From the NCBI GenBank assembly GCA_041300525.1, contig JBGLNJ010000001.1:806001-870000 (forward strand): DNA of 64,000 nucleotides, read 5' to 3'. The notes beneath the pieces were generated by a model, which saw only the letters and a program-made list of their open reading frames with translations, was not told where the DNA came from and searched no databases. Positions 7,458 to 17,568 of the stretch are shown in pieces (positions within the stretch are counted from its first letter, which is position 1; each line of letters opens with the position of its first letter). Source of the stretch: JBGLNJ01 sp041300525. Its GTDB lineage: Bacteria; Chloroflexota; Anaerolineae; Fen-1058. A program made the translations under genes and the position numbers.

Positions 7458-7697
7458 TTATCTCAACGGGGCAGGTTGAGATGGCTGGGCAGGTTCCGGC
7501 TCGTTTGGCTGCCGGTGCGTTTCCAGCCATTGATCCAAGTCAGTCGGGCCGATGCGCCAACTACGCCCTATCCGATAAGCCGGCAGCTCACCCTGATGAA
7601 TCCAACGCCGGACGGTGAAAATGGAGACTTTGAGACGCTCGGCTACTTCTTCGGGCGTCATCAAGGTCACGGCTTCCGTCTTGCTTTCAGATTGCAT
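7458..7697 (-). CDS. Small helix-turn-helix DNA-binding protein (excisionase-like)
   Basis: This 79-residue protein has a MerR/excisionase-type winged helix: LMTPEEVAERLKVS (HTH), TVRRWIHQGELPAYRIG (recognition helix and wing) and SWRI. The start is ATG 7697 because GGAGAGG precedes it. The C-terminus is Pro/Gln/Glu-rich. Such proteins act as small regulators or excision factors. It is directly upstream of the terpene-cyclase-like fragment, so it may regulate that locus. Two -10-like boxes (TATACT, TATAAT) on the minus strand upstream could be its promoter. Confidence 0.8.
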   Translation of the reverse strand: MQSESKTEAVTLMTPEEVAERLKVSIFTVRRWIHQGELPAYRIGRSWRIGPTDLDQWLETHRQPNEPEPAQPSQPAPLR

Positions 7698-7960
7698 GGT
7701 ACACCTCTCCAATAGCCCCACGCGACCGTAGTATAGCATAAGCGAGTACAAGTGACCATAGGCTATTATACCGTCCATTCTAGCACAAAGCCGGGTATGG
7801 AAGCATTACAATAGCATTAACAAATGCTGAATCTTTCATTGTGTACATTCGGGCGGATTCTGGAGCGGACCGGTTGAGAGTCGAGGCGGCGTGCCGCGCC
7901 ACACGATTATGGTTATGGAGTATAATCACTGTCGTACATCTTTCTAGCGGGGAGTATGCT
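7698..7960. promoter_or_regulatory. Divergent intergenic region between HTH and GNAT genes
   Basis: No gene is visible here. On the plus strand TATAAT (7921-7926) lies 34 bases before the GTG start of the GNAT gene, without a clear -35 box. On the minus strand, TATACT- and TATAAT-like boxes lie within 75 bases of the HTH start. The stretch is more AT-rich than its surroundings, as expected for two facing promoters. Confidence 0.45.
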
Positions 7961-8751
7961 GTGGACAAGTCACGTCAGTTCACCCTGGAACTTGAATGGT
8001 CCAATTATGCCCGCACGGCTTACTTTGCCACGGTCGTGCCGGGCGTCCAAGTCCGCATCTCTAGCGAGGTCATTCTGATTACGGACCCGGAGATGCCGAT
8101 GGTGGACGGCAACCATGCCGCCATGTTGCGAACCACGCCCGACCGCGCCGATGCTCTGATCGAGCGCATCGTCAAGCATTTCCAGGATCGCGGGCTAAAG
8201 CCTTACGTGGTTATCTCGCCGAACTGCGCGCCGGATGACTTGCCTCAACGTCTGACGGCGCACGGCTTTACCCAGTACGGCGACCCGGAACGCTGGCTGA
8301 CCCTCAAAAAGCCGTTTTACGTCGAGGCGATTCGTAACTGGGGCAATGCGACCGTGCGCGAGATCGGCGTAGAAGCGATTCCTGATTTCTGTTGCGTCAT
8401 GGTGGCCGCCTATCATATGCCGGAAGAGGCCCTGCCTATCTTGGACCGCAGTCTCCGGTATATCAATGATCTGCCCGGCATCCACAACTATGTGGCTTAC
8501 CTGAACGGGGAGCCAGTCGGGTGCGCCAGCATGTTTTCGTATGGGGGTTATGGCGCGCTAGGCTCGATGGGGATGCTGCCTGGCGTGCATCAGACCGGCG
8601 CGGCGTTTGCGCTGGCTGCACGGGGCTATCAAGACTGGAAAAAGGACGGCAACAAAGTGATGGTTTTTCAGACCGTCCTGCCCAAGATGGAACGCATGTT
8701 GCGTATTGCCGGCTGTGAGCCCGTTTTCACGTGCACGTACTATGTCCTCGA

Positions 8752-8755
<4 letters not shown>
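7961..8755 (+). CDS. GNAT-family N-acetyltransferase
   Basis: The 264-residue protein starts at GTG 7961 after GCGGGGAG. The N-terminal third (about 1-115) is a divergent first domain. The C-terminal half has the GNAT core: YLNGEPVGCASMFSYGGYGALGSMGMLPGVHQTGAAFAL, the acetyl-CoA loop being modified, then KVMVFQTVLPKMERMLRIAGCEPVFT. Substrate is unknown. The stop overlaps the next start by ATGA, so it is translationally coupled to an ABC exporter ATPase, suggesting that it modifies the exported molecule or protects against it. Confidence 0.75.
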
Positions 8756-9486
<731 letters not shown>

Positions 9487-9518
9487 GCGCAAATCTGCAA
9501 TCAGCCATCAACCATTAA

Positions 9519-11846
9519 ATGTCTGCTATCCTCCGCAAGATCAAAGCTGATCTCCTCAACCACCGCTTGGCCACCTTTCTGGTGACGCTGACGATCTTTG
9601 CGTCGTCGGCGCTGCTCACGTTGACGGCAACCACGCTCAACAATATGTCGGGTGTATACGACCGCAGCTTTGCCGATCTGAACGGCGCGCACCTGTGGCT
9701 CTACTTTAATCGAGATCAGGTTAGCCATTCGGATGTGGCTCGCGTCGAAGGGCTGCCGGGCGTGGTGGCCAGCACCGGCCTGCAAGTGAGCCAGGTCAGC
9801 CGCGCCGCGATCGGCTCGGAAAAGATGACTATCAGCTTGCGTCAGGTGGGGGCGCAGCAGCCGCAAGTCAACGCGCTGCGCATCACCGCCGGGCGTTACT
9901 TTTCGCCGGACGACGAGCGCAGCGTGCTGGTGGACAAGCACCTGGCCGAACAATTCAACGTCCGTCCGGGCGACACCCTTAGCATCTCGACCGCCTCGGG
10001 CTACAAGCCGCTGCAAGTTGTCGGGCTGGCTCTCAATCCTACGTGGGACACTTATCGCGTGACACAGCCGGCCTACCTTTACGCGCTGGACAAGACTTTC
10101 CAATCGCTTTTCCCTGATTCTTTGGCATGGGATTGGTCGGTCGGACTGCGTTTGGCGAACCCCGACGCTGCGATGGAAACATTGGCATCGGCCCAGGCCA
10201 TGCTGCGGAGCAAGGCGATTAAAGATCATACCGACTGGCGCAATGTGCGCGAGGCGTACATGTTCAGCGCGCAGCTCAATCTGTTGTTCCTGGTCACCTT
10301 TGGGTTGTTTGCTCTAGTGGCGGCCGTGCTGATCATGACCAACAGCATCAGCGGCGCAGTGCTGGCGCAATTCCGCGATATTGGCGTGCTCAAGGCGTTG
10401 GGGTTTACCGGCCGGCAAGTGGCAGCGGTTTACCTAGGCCAAAACTTGGCGATGGGTTTGATGGGCAGTGTGTTGGGCATTGCGGCCGGAGTGGCGTTGT
10501 CGCCGGTGCCGCTCAACACACTCCTGCGCTCGCTCAATGCCGCGCCGCGCCTGGTGTTTGATCCGGTCTTGTTGGGCGGCGTATGGTTTGGCGTGTTGCT
10601 GGTAGTGATGGTTTCCACGGTTTGGCCTGCCCGGCGCGGCGCGCGCGTCAATACCATCCAGGCGATCACCGTCGGGTATGAACTGCCGAGCGCCAAGCCG
10701 TCTCGGTTGGCCGCTCTGGCGCGAGCCATGCGATTGCCCATCCCGGTCGTGATTGGCGTCAAAGATGCTTTTGCCCGGCGTGGTCGGGCAGCCATCACGC
10801 TGATCAGCTTGTTAGTGGGAGTCATGTCGCTAGTCTTTAGCTTTGAGCTGAATGCTGCGCTTGACGAATATCTGCGTGATCCCTCGCTGGCCGGCTTGGT
10901 CTATGACGCCTGGGTGAGCCGCGAGGACATGAGCGACAGCGCGGCTCGGCGCGTCCTGGCCCAAGCGCCGGGCGTAGAAGCGTTTATGGCTCATGCTTCT
11001 GCCGCGGCCAAAACGAGTGACGGCAAAAGCTTTCGCGTGCGCGCTCAAGAAGGCGACTTTGCCCAGTTCCCGTACAAGCTGGAAGCTGGCCGGCTCATCA
11101 ACACTTTTGCCGAAGGCGAGGCCATGATCGGCGTGGGGCTGCAAACCTGGCTGGGGCTGAACGTAGGCGATACCTTGCGCGTGACGGTGAACGACTCCAA
11201 GCGCCCGCCGGCTGAATGGCAGGTCGTGGGCGTCTACCGCGAGCCAGCCGATAACGGGCAGATGGCGATGATCAGTCTGCGCACACTGAACAGGATTGAC
11301 CATACGGCAGAGCCGGACACCTATTTTATTCGCCTGTCGCCTAACGCCGACCTCGGGTTGTTGCGCGCCTACCTCAAAAGTCGCGCGGGTGAGTCGCTGA
11401 TCCTTGCCGTCGTGAACACGCAGCTTTCCGACCTGCTCCAATTCAAGCTGACGATGTTGGTCTTGTCGGTGACTCTGTCGGCCATCGCGCTCATCAGCGT
11501 GTTCAACTCGTCGGTGCTCAACATGCGCGAACGCATCAGCGAAATCGGCACGTTCAAGACGTTGGGCATGACGCCGGGACAAGTGGTGACGATGGTGCTG
11601 GCTTCCGGTGGAACGTTGGGCGTGTTGGCGGGGGTGATCGGCGTGCCGTTAGGGGTGGTCGTGGTGCAGGTCGCGCTGACCGAGATGGGCAAGCTGTTTG
11701 GCTTTGGCTCGTTTGATATGCGGCCCGACTGGGCGGCGCTGCTCCTGCCGGCGCTCGTGGCCGTGGGCGTGGGAGTATTGGGAAGCGTCGTGCCAGGCCG
11801 TTGGGCCGCGCGGCTCAACGTCGTCGAGGTGCTCCAGTACGAATGA
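9519..11846 (+). CDS. FtsX/MacB-like ABC permease
   Basis: The 775-residue membrane protein has one N-terminal segment (about 18-42), a large extracytoplasmic MacB-like periplasmic domain, three helices near 255-380, a second N-terminal-like helix near 425, another soluble domain, and three final helices (about 640-770). This is the duplicated FtsX layout. The motif GVLKALGFTGRQVAAVYLGQ and its partner IGTFKTLGMTPGQVV are the conserved cytoplasmic loops. With the preceding ATPase it forms a mechanotransducing exporter or lipoprotein-release type system. Substrate unknown. Confidence 0.9.
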   Translation: MSAILRKIKADLLNHRLATFLVTLTIFASSALLTLTATTLNNMSGVYDRSFADLNGAHLWLYFNRDQVSHSDVARVEGLPGVVASTGLQVSQVSRAAIGSEKMTISLRQVGAQQPQVNALRITAGRYFSPDDERSVLVDKHLAEQFNVRPGDTLSISTASGYKPLQVVGLALNPTWDTYRVTQPAYLYALDKTFQSLFPDSLAWDWSVGLRLANPDAAMETLASAQAMLRSKAIKDHTDWRNVREAYMFSAQLNLLFLVTFGLFALVAAVLIMTNSISGAVLAQFRDIGVLKALGFTGRQVAAVYLGQNLAMGLMGSVLGIAAGVALSPVPLNTLLRSLNAAPRLVFDPVLLGGVWFGVLLVVMVSTVWPARRGARVNTIQAITVGYELPSAKPSRLAALARAMRLPIPVVIGVKDAFARRGRAAITLISLLVGVMSLVFSFELNAALDEYLRDPSLAGLVYDAWVSREDMSDSAARRVLAQAPGVEAFMAHASAAAKTSDGKSFRVRAQEGDFAQFPYKLEAGRLINTFAEGEAMIGVGLQTWLGLNVGDTLRVTVNDSKRPPAEWQVVGVYREPADNGQMAMISLRTLNRIDHTAEPDTYFIRLSPNADLGLLRAYLKSRAGESLILAVVNTQLSDLLQFKLTMLVLSVTLSAIALISVFNSSVLNMRERISEIGTFKTLGMTPGQVVTMVLASGGTLGVLAGVIGVPLGVVVVQVALTEMGKLFGFGSFDMRPDWAALLLPALVAVGVGVLGSVVPGRWAARLNVVEVLQYE

Positions 11847-11857
11847 CGGTAGCTGGT

Positions 11858-13204
11858 TCAGGTGATAGTTGCCGGACGCGCGGACGCGGCCCACAATCGC
11901 TTGACCAACAGGCTATAGCAGGTGAGGATCACCAGCATGATCAGCGGGATGCGGAAGGATGGATCGGCCCACAAGGGTGGGCCGTGTTTGAGCAACTCGG
12001 CTTCGCCAACGACGACCGATGCGAGAGGAACACCGAACACTTGCCAAAGGTCAGCCAACGCGTACGCCACGAAGGGCACGGCCACCAGCCAGCGCGCCCA
12101 GCGCTCTTTCAGTACCGTCATCAGGTAGACAAAGACCACAATGGATAGAGTAGTTTCCCACACCAGGTCCAGCCAGACGAACGAGGCAAAGTAGAGCGCA
12201 AAGTATGCCTCCAGGGCCGGCCCCGGCTGGGCTTGTTGATTGCGCCGCACCTTGCGCTGTATCAATCGGATAGCGATGACAGCCAACGGCGCTATGATGA
12301 GCACCTTGATCAATCGGACCACGGGCCAGGCCGCCTCTGTATATCCAAACAGGTAGAAATAGATCTGCGCAATCGAATGATCGTAACCGATATATTCGCC
12401 CGGCCCATGCCAGGGGATTTTGTCGGGCGCAATCGCCAGCATCCGATAGTAAGCAGTGTACTGAGCCAGCCCGTAATCCGTCCCCAGCCAGAGGATTGTC
12501 ACCATGGCGACGAGCAGGTATCCGCCCACGACCAGAGCGACGAGCTTGGCAAAAAAGCGAAAGCGTCCCAGCACAAGTGGCAGCGCCAGCGGAAAAGCCC
12601 ACTGCGGTTTTACCTGCAAGATCAAGATGAGCAACAAGGCCGAGGGCCACAACCGCCCCTTCCAGATAAAGTAGAACAGCCAGGAAACCGTCAACGCCAG
12701 CAGGACGTAGATGTTCAGCAGGATAGCGTCGCCCCACCAGGCCGTGTAGAGGAGCCACAACGGCAAAACCCCGACGATGGCAACGGATGCTTGTGACATT
12801 CCCAGCAACGGGAATAGGCGTCGCCAGGTAAAAAACAAAGCCGCATAGGCGGCCAAGGATATCAGCGCGTGCAGTGAGGCATGCACGTTAAAAGGCAGCC
12901 GCGTGGAAATCTGGGAAATGAACAGCGCATAGAATGGCGAGTAATTGTATTCGTCAAAGGTGGCCATCCATTCGTCGCTTGGGTACATGTCGCGGCGCTC
13001 AACCAGACGATTTGCCGCGCCAACCACAACCCGCAGATCCCGGCCAAACCAGGCGTTAGCCTCATTGCCTGCCTCGGCGCTGGTTGCCAGCATACCGCCG
13101 ATGTCCAGCCACCCGGCATGGACGGCCAGTTGAGCGCCTTCTCTGGCCACAAAGTACAACGCTGTCACAATCACCAGTGCCCAAAATAATCTTGAGCGTT
13201 TCAC
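11858..13204 (-). CDS. GT87-like polytopic glycosyltransferase
   Basis: The 448-residue protein has about ten hydrophobic segments. The first extracytoplasmic loop carries a DLRVVVGAANRLVERRDMY segment followed by FDEYNYSPFYALF, matching the loop of GT87 family polyprenyl-phosphate-mannose-dependent transferases. LQVKPQWAFPLALPLVLGR is the other family hallmark. It is the last gene of the minus-strand cluster, 7 bases after the ABC ATPase. A role in glycosylating a lipid or terpenoid product is an inference. Confidence 0.75.
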   Translation of the reverse strand: MKRSRLFWALVIVTALYFVAREGAQLAVHAGWLDIGGMLATSAEAGNEANAWFGRDLRVVVGAANRLVERRDMYPSDEWMATFDEYNYSPFYALFISQISTRLPFNVHASLHALISLAAYAALFFTWRRLFPLLGMSQASVAIVGVLPLWLLYTAWWGDAILLNIYVLLALTVSWLFYFIWKGRLWPSALLLILILQVKPQWAFPLALPLVLGRFRFFAKLVALVVGGYLLVAMVTILWLGTDYGLAQYTAYYRMLAIAPDKIPWHGPGEYIGYDHSIAQIYFYLFGYTEAAWPVVRLIKVLIIAPLAVIAIRLIQRKVRRNQQAQPGPALEAYFALYFASFVWLDLVWETTLSIVVFVYLMTVLKERWARWLVAVPFVAYALADLWQVFGVPLASVVVGEAELLKHGPPLWADPSFRIPLIMLVILTCYSLLVKRLWAASARPATIT

Positions 13205-13211
13205 GGTCGCC

Positions 13212-14255
13212 TCAGTGTACTCGTGTATCCTCGGCCAGCGTCCGCCCCGTCAACGCGACGAACACGTCTTCCAGCGTCACCTGCGCCGGGGCAATATCTT
13301 CGATGACCGCGCCGTTGTCGAAGAGAGCGCGGATCAACTCGGGCAGCAGGCGGCGTGGCTGCGATGTGACGACCCGCAGTTCGGCCCGCTCGCCGGTCGC
13401 GTTGGCAGTCAGCGCGGCCTCGCCGATATGCTCCAGGCGCTTGACGGCCGCGTAGGCGTTCGCCGGGATGACGCCAGCCACACGGATCACCCCATCTTGC
13501 TGGATGGAAGCTTTCAGTTCGTCCACTGTGCCCAGCGCGATGACCTGGCCGCGGTCAACGATGGCGACCCGGTCGCACAGTTCCTCTGCCTCCGTCATCT
13601 GGTGAGTGGTGTAAATCACCGTATGCCCCTGACGGTTCAGGTCGCGCACGATGGCCCGCAACTCTCGCGCCGACGGCACGTCCAGCGTGTTCGTCGGCTC
13701 GTCGAGCACGAGGAGCGGGGCCTGGTTGATCAGCGACTTGGCAAAGGCCAGCTTCATCTTTTGGCCGGAGGAATAGGTCTCGACGGCGCGGTCAACGATG
13801 TCGCCCAGGCTTAACAATTCGATGACGTCTTGGGATCGTCGTCGCCGCACTTGTGGCGGCAGGTGATACAGCGCGCCGAAAAAGTCCAGGTTCTCGCGCC
13901 CGGTCAACTTCCAGTACAGGCCGCGCTCGCCCATCAACATGCAACCGATGGACGCTCGGACCTGATCCTCATCCCGCTCCACATCGTAGCCGTTGATTTG
14001 GATCGTGCCGCTCGTCGGCAGCAGCAGCGTCGTCATGCACTTGATGAGCGTGGTCTTGCCGGCTCCGTTCGGCCCCAGCAGCCCCAAGATTTCGCCTCGG
14101 GCAATCTCCAGGCTGATCCCCTTGAGAGCCTCGATCTCCCGCTGTTTGCTGCGCAAGATGCCCCGCCTCTCTTTCGAGATATAGGTCTTGCGCAGGTCAC
14201 GAATTCTGACGATAGGCTCGTCAGGCTCAAGTTGGCATTGCGCTACACTCGTCAT
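13212..14255 (-). CDS. ABC-2 type exporter ATPase
   Basis: Walker A is GPNGAGKTT, the signature is a variant YSSGQKMKLAFAKSL, Walker B is LLVLDEPTNTLD and the switch histidine is in IYTTHQ. The 347-residue length and the C-terminal extension (about 240-347) fit ATPases of ABC-2 drug, polysaccharide or lipid exporters. It starts 10 bases after the Rv3378c-like gene and pairs with the two ABC-2 permeases at 17.6-19.0 kb, with the terpene and radical SAM genes between. Confidence 0.93.
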   Translation of the reverse strand: MTSVAQCQLEPDEPIVRIRDLRKTYISKERRGILRSKQREIEALKGISLEIARGEILGLLGPNGAGKTTLIKCMTTLLLPTSGTIQINGYDVERDEDQVRASIGCMLMGERGLYWKLTGRENLDFFGALYHLPPQVRRRRSQDVIELLSLGDIVDRAVETYSSGQKMKLAFAKSLINQAPLLVLDEPTNTLDVPSARELRAIVRDLNRQGHTVIYTTHQMTEAEELCDRVAIVDRGQVIALGTVDELKASIQQDGVIRVAGVIPANAYAAVKRLEHIGEAALTANATGERAELRVVTSQPRRLLPELIRALFDNGAVIEDIAPAQVTLEDVFVALTGRTLAEDTRVH

Positions 14256-14265
14256 TCGTTATTCG

Positions 14266-15189
14266 TCACTCGACATTCCGAAAAGCGTCAATCGAGGTGA
14301 AACCCTGCGGATACCAAACGCCGGTCGCCGCGTCTACCTCGCCCAGTCCCAGCACGTGGTCGTGATGCGCCGTGTAAAATGACCTCAGCGCCTCAAGATC
14401 GGCTTCGGCAACATGGTCCCATTCCTGCTGCGTCCAGCGCCCAACGAAATGATCCCAGACGATCATGCGGAACAGGCGGGCGTCCAGATCGAGCGATGGG
14501 ACGATGGTATAGTACAGGTCCGTCTGCGAAGTGACCAGCATCGGCACGTCAAACACCGTGGGGCGGCCAAAACCGATATAGACGTCGGTCGGCTTGACGT
14601 ATTCGCCGTAATAGCGGGTCACCATGGCCTCGCGCGTGAACTCGACCGGCTCGCGTTGGCTGCGCGCCAAGTCGTCCACGACGTTGACCAGCATGTCGTC
14701 GGCCCAGAGGCCGTACAAGATGCGGCGCGAGCCGGTGTAGTGGGTGGCGGCGCAATCGTCCAGAGCGGCCGTGAGCGCATCCGCGCCGGGCAAGCCCTTC
14801 ACCTGCCGCCGCCAGTCGCCGTAAAAGCGCACGCGCACATCGTAATCGCGGTAAAAGTCTGTAAAGGTGGATTGTTGAGCCAGGCGGGCCAGACCTTCCA
14901 TCATCTCGCGCACGTACTCTTCGCCTCGGCTCATCAGCTCGCCGCCAAACGCAGGGATCAAGAGCGTCTCCACGCCGTGGTCGAACAGCAGCGTAAATTC
15001 TTCCACATATCGTTTGGCCGTCAATGTCTTGTACTCTTCCACGTCCCGGATTGGAGGAAGGTGTAAGAGGAACCAGCGCCGCGTGCCGTCAATCGGAAAG
15101 CCGAGTGTCAGGCCCTTGATCATCTCAGCGACCTGGGGAGTGGGCAGTTGCAGAAATTCGGCCAAAGACAATTGGGCCATGTCGGTCAT
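14266..15189 (-). CDS. Tuberculosinyl-adenosine / tuberculosinol synthase-like enzyme (Rv3378c family)
   Basis: The 307-residue protein resembles Mycobacterium tuberculosis Rv3378c over nearly its whole length. Matching blocks include LAEFLQLP near the start, FPIDGTRRWF (FPFDGTRRWF in Rv3378c, with Asp at position 34 in both), LFDHGVETLLIP, RFYGDWRRQ, YYGEYVKPTDVYIGFGRPT and a final VLGLGE...GVWYPQG. Rv3378c has a cis-prenyltransferase fold and uses tuberculosinyl diphosphate to alkylate adenosine or make diterpene alcohols. The start is ATG 15189 because AGGAG lies 9 bases upstream and it gives the Rv3378c register. The comparison is from memory; the product here may differ. Confidence 0.8.
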   Translation of the reverse strand: MTDMAQLSLAEFLQLPTPQVAEMIKGLTLGFPIDGTRRWFLLHLPPIRDVEEYKTLTAKRYVEEFTLLFDHGVETLLIPAFGGELMSRGEEYVREMMEGLARLAQQSTFTDFYRDYDVRVRFYGDWRRQVKGLPGADALTAALDDCAATHYTGSRRILYGLWADDMLVNVVDDLARSQREPVEFTREAMVTRYYGEYVKPTDVYIGFGRPTVFDVPMLVTSQTDLYYTIVPSLDLDARLFRMIVWDHFVGRWTQQEWDHVAEADLEALRSFYTAHHDHVLGLGEVDAATGVWYPQGFTSIDAFRNVE

Positions 15190-15265
15190 TTGTTGTTTCT
15201 CCTGATGGGGGTCAGGCAAAGACTTTTTTTTTCCAGCGGCACTCACATCAGCGCAGGCTATTCAA

Positions 15266-17464
15266 TTATACTATGGCATTTGCAATTGGAACAAGCTCAG
15301 AGATCGGCGCAGCAGGTTGGAGGTCTATCACGAGCGGAAGCTGCCATTCGTCGCCGGCGTCCGCGCCGCAGGCGTCTGCGCCACTGGCGTCTGGCCTCTC
15401 GCTTTTGATAGCGCCCCAGACATCGCGGACCGAGTCGGCATGGACGGCATAAGGATCAAGTTGTACTTCTTGGCTCCAGTAAAGGCGGGTTTGGCGATAG
15501 ATGTACCAGATGTCGTCCTCGCTCAATTCTTTGGAAACGACTTGTGGAAAGGCTTCCTCAAAGTAACTGTAGGGTGGCGTGATGTCTCCTCCCAGGGAAT
15601 GGTAGTCCAGCTTGTCTTGCATGTGATGTTCGTGGGTGATGGCGGTGGCCGGATGATACGTCAGGATGTTGGGGCTGGCGATGCCGAGCAAGCCGTCGGT
15701 GAGCAGGCCGGCAACGCCCTCGACCGTCTCGTCAATGGTGGCGCGCGTTTCGCCGTCCAGGCCGAACAGCACCGAAGCGCCCGCCCGGATGCCAGCTTTT
15801 TTCACCAGTTCGAGCGCGGCGCGGACTTTATCTGCCCAGGCAGGCCCCGCTTGCCGGGGCAAGTTCTTGTGCACCTGGGTCATGATGGACGGGGCCAGGC
15901 TTTCGATGCCAAAGTAGATGTAGGTGCAGCCGGCAGCGCGCATTGAGCGGAGCAGTTCCAGCGCCTTGTCTCGCGATTGAAGTGAGGCCAGGAATTCAAC
16001 CGTCAGTTGAGCGCCCCACTGCAATTTGATCAATCGCTTCCAGTCAGAAGGTTCCTTGAGCCACGGGTGATACTCAGGGTGGCGCGTGGCGGCGTCCACT
16101 TTGAAGGCGGTCAACGTGTTGCAGAACTCGGCCATCTGCCGGGTGTTGCCGGCCCAAAAGATCGAGTCGTCAAAGAACATGGCCTCTGCGCCGTAGCGGA
16201 CGTACTCGCAAACGCGGTCAAGGGCCGCTTGGATCGGGTCGCGCATGAACTTTTCTATTTGCCCGACCACGATGTTGGCCTCGGAGCAATAGCAGCAGTG
16301 ATAAGGACAGGCCGTCGTCGCCATGATGTGCGCCGTGCGCTGAACCGAGCCGTCGGCGGCCTGGAAGATGGGAAAGCGGGCGCGCATCGCAAAGGCGCGG
16401 TACGGAGACGGCAACTCGCCCAGGTCAATCTGCCGTCCGCGCAGCGGGTACGCATGGACGTGCGCCCCGTCTATCGCCGCGATGACGGCTTGTCCCGGCG
16501 CTCGTCCCACCCTCGGCGCGAGCGCGTCCAGGACGTTCACGACGTCGGGGACGCGGGCGGTCTTGCCGTCCATCTCCATCGCGATCGAAATGGCTTTCAT
16601 CAGCAGATCGAGCGCATAGTAGCCGTCGCCGCTGATCAGGAAATCAAAGACCGGCTCGACGCGTCCATCGGCTATGGCTTGCAGCGTGCCGCTGTGGGCC
16701 AGCTCTAGCTGTTGCGTCTCGTATTCGTAGCGCAGCGTCTCGTCAACGTGCGGGCCGCCCAAGACGATCAGCGTATCCGGGAGGCGCTGGCGAACCGTCC
16801 GAGCGATGTCAATGGCGTAGCGATGTCCGGGAGAGACCGTGCTGATCAAGACAACGCGCGGCTCGATGACCTTGAGGACATGTTCCACGAAATACTGTTT
16901 GACCTCCGCGTTCCAAACGCCTGGCGCAAAGATGGTCTGGTCGGTGTTGAGCAGGAGGTCGGAATAGACTTCGGCGAGCTCAGTCGAGCCGTCTCGAATC
17001 CCACTATCGCTCACGCTGAGACGATATTCTTGTGTGGGCAAGTCGCCCCACTGCGGGCACAAGTCGTTGTACGGGTCGCCTTCGCCTAAAGCGGCCTGCT
17101 TGGCCTTGACAGCTTGATCCACAGCCACGCTCAACGCGGAATACAGGCACATCGGATCGCCGGGGTATTCGATCTTGCCTTCCTGGGTCGTCATCACGGG
17201 GGCCTGGATCGCCAGCACCGGATACGAGCGGATCAGCCAGGCGGCTGTCTGCCGGTCAAAGTCTTGCACACGCGGTTCGATGGCCTCGGCGATCCGCCGA
17301 ATCAATTGGCGTCTGCGTTCGGCTAGATGGTCTACGAACTGCGAGTTGGGGGTTGGTTGTGAATGAAGAAAGTCCAGGTGCAAATGAATGGCCTGGGTTT
17401 GTAGGCTGCCTGACGACTGGAATATATTCAAAAGATTAGCCTTTGCTCGATTCAGGTAGGCCAA
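15266..17464 (-). CDS. B12-binding-domain radical SAM protein
   Basis: The 732-residue protein has a cobalamin-binding-like Rossmann region (about 190-320, with VLISTVSPGHRYA and VLGGPHVDE), then the radical SAM cluster motif ATTACPYHCCYC (CX3CX2C) near 395-405. The barrel has FFDDSIFWAG, YIYFGIESL and GIRAGASVLFGLDGET. The C-terminal 200 residues are an extension with no motif I recognise. Class B radical SAM enzymes often methylate or rearrange unactivated carbons. It sits between the exporter permeases and the Rv3378c-like synthase, so it may modify the terpenoid. Confidence 0.85.
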   Translation of the reverse strand: MAYLNRAKANLLNIFQSSGSLQTQAIHLHLDFLHSQPTPNSQFVDHLAERRRQLIRRIAEAIEPRVQDFDRQTAAWLIRSYPVLAIQAPVMTTQEGKIEYPGDPMCLYSALSVAVDQAVKAKQAALGEGDPYNDLCPQWGDLPTQEYRLSVSDSGIRDGSTELAEVYSDLLLNTDQTIFAPGVWNAEVKQYFVEHVLKVIEPRVVLISTVSPGHRYAIDIARTVRQRLPDTLIVLGGPHVDETLRYEYETQQLELAHSGTLQAIADGRVEPVFDFLISGDGYYALDLLMKAISIAMEMDGKTARVPDVVNVLDALAPRVGRAPGQAVIAAIDGAHVHAYPLRGRQIDLGELPSPYRAFAMRARFPIFQAADGSVQRTAHIMATTACPYHCCYCSEANIVVGQIEKFMRDPIQAALDRVCEYVRYGAEAMFFDDSIFWAGNTRQMAEFCNTLTAFKVDAATRHPEYHPWLKEPSDWKRLIKLQWGAQLTVEFLASLQSRDKALELLRSMRAAGCTYIYFGIESLAPSIMTQVHKNLPRQAGPAWADKVRAALELVKKAGIRAGASVLFGLDGETRATIDETVEGVAGLLTDGLLGIASPNILTYHPATAITHEHHMQDKLDYHSLGGDITPPYSYFEEAFPQVVSKELSEDDIWYIYRQTRLYWSQEVQLDPYAVHADSVRDVWGAIKSERPDASGADACGADAGDEWQLPLVIDLQPAAPISELVPIANAIV

Positions 17465-17568
17465 ACCACCGCCTGCAACGATTCAACACATCACCAGGAT
17501 ACCACGTTTACGAGGCGGGCGAATTGGTGATTTGTTGCAAGAGGATTACAAAAGGATTGCGGGATGCC

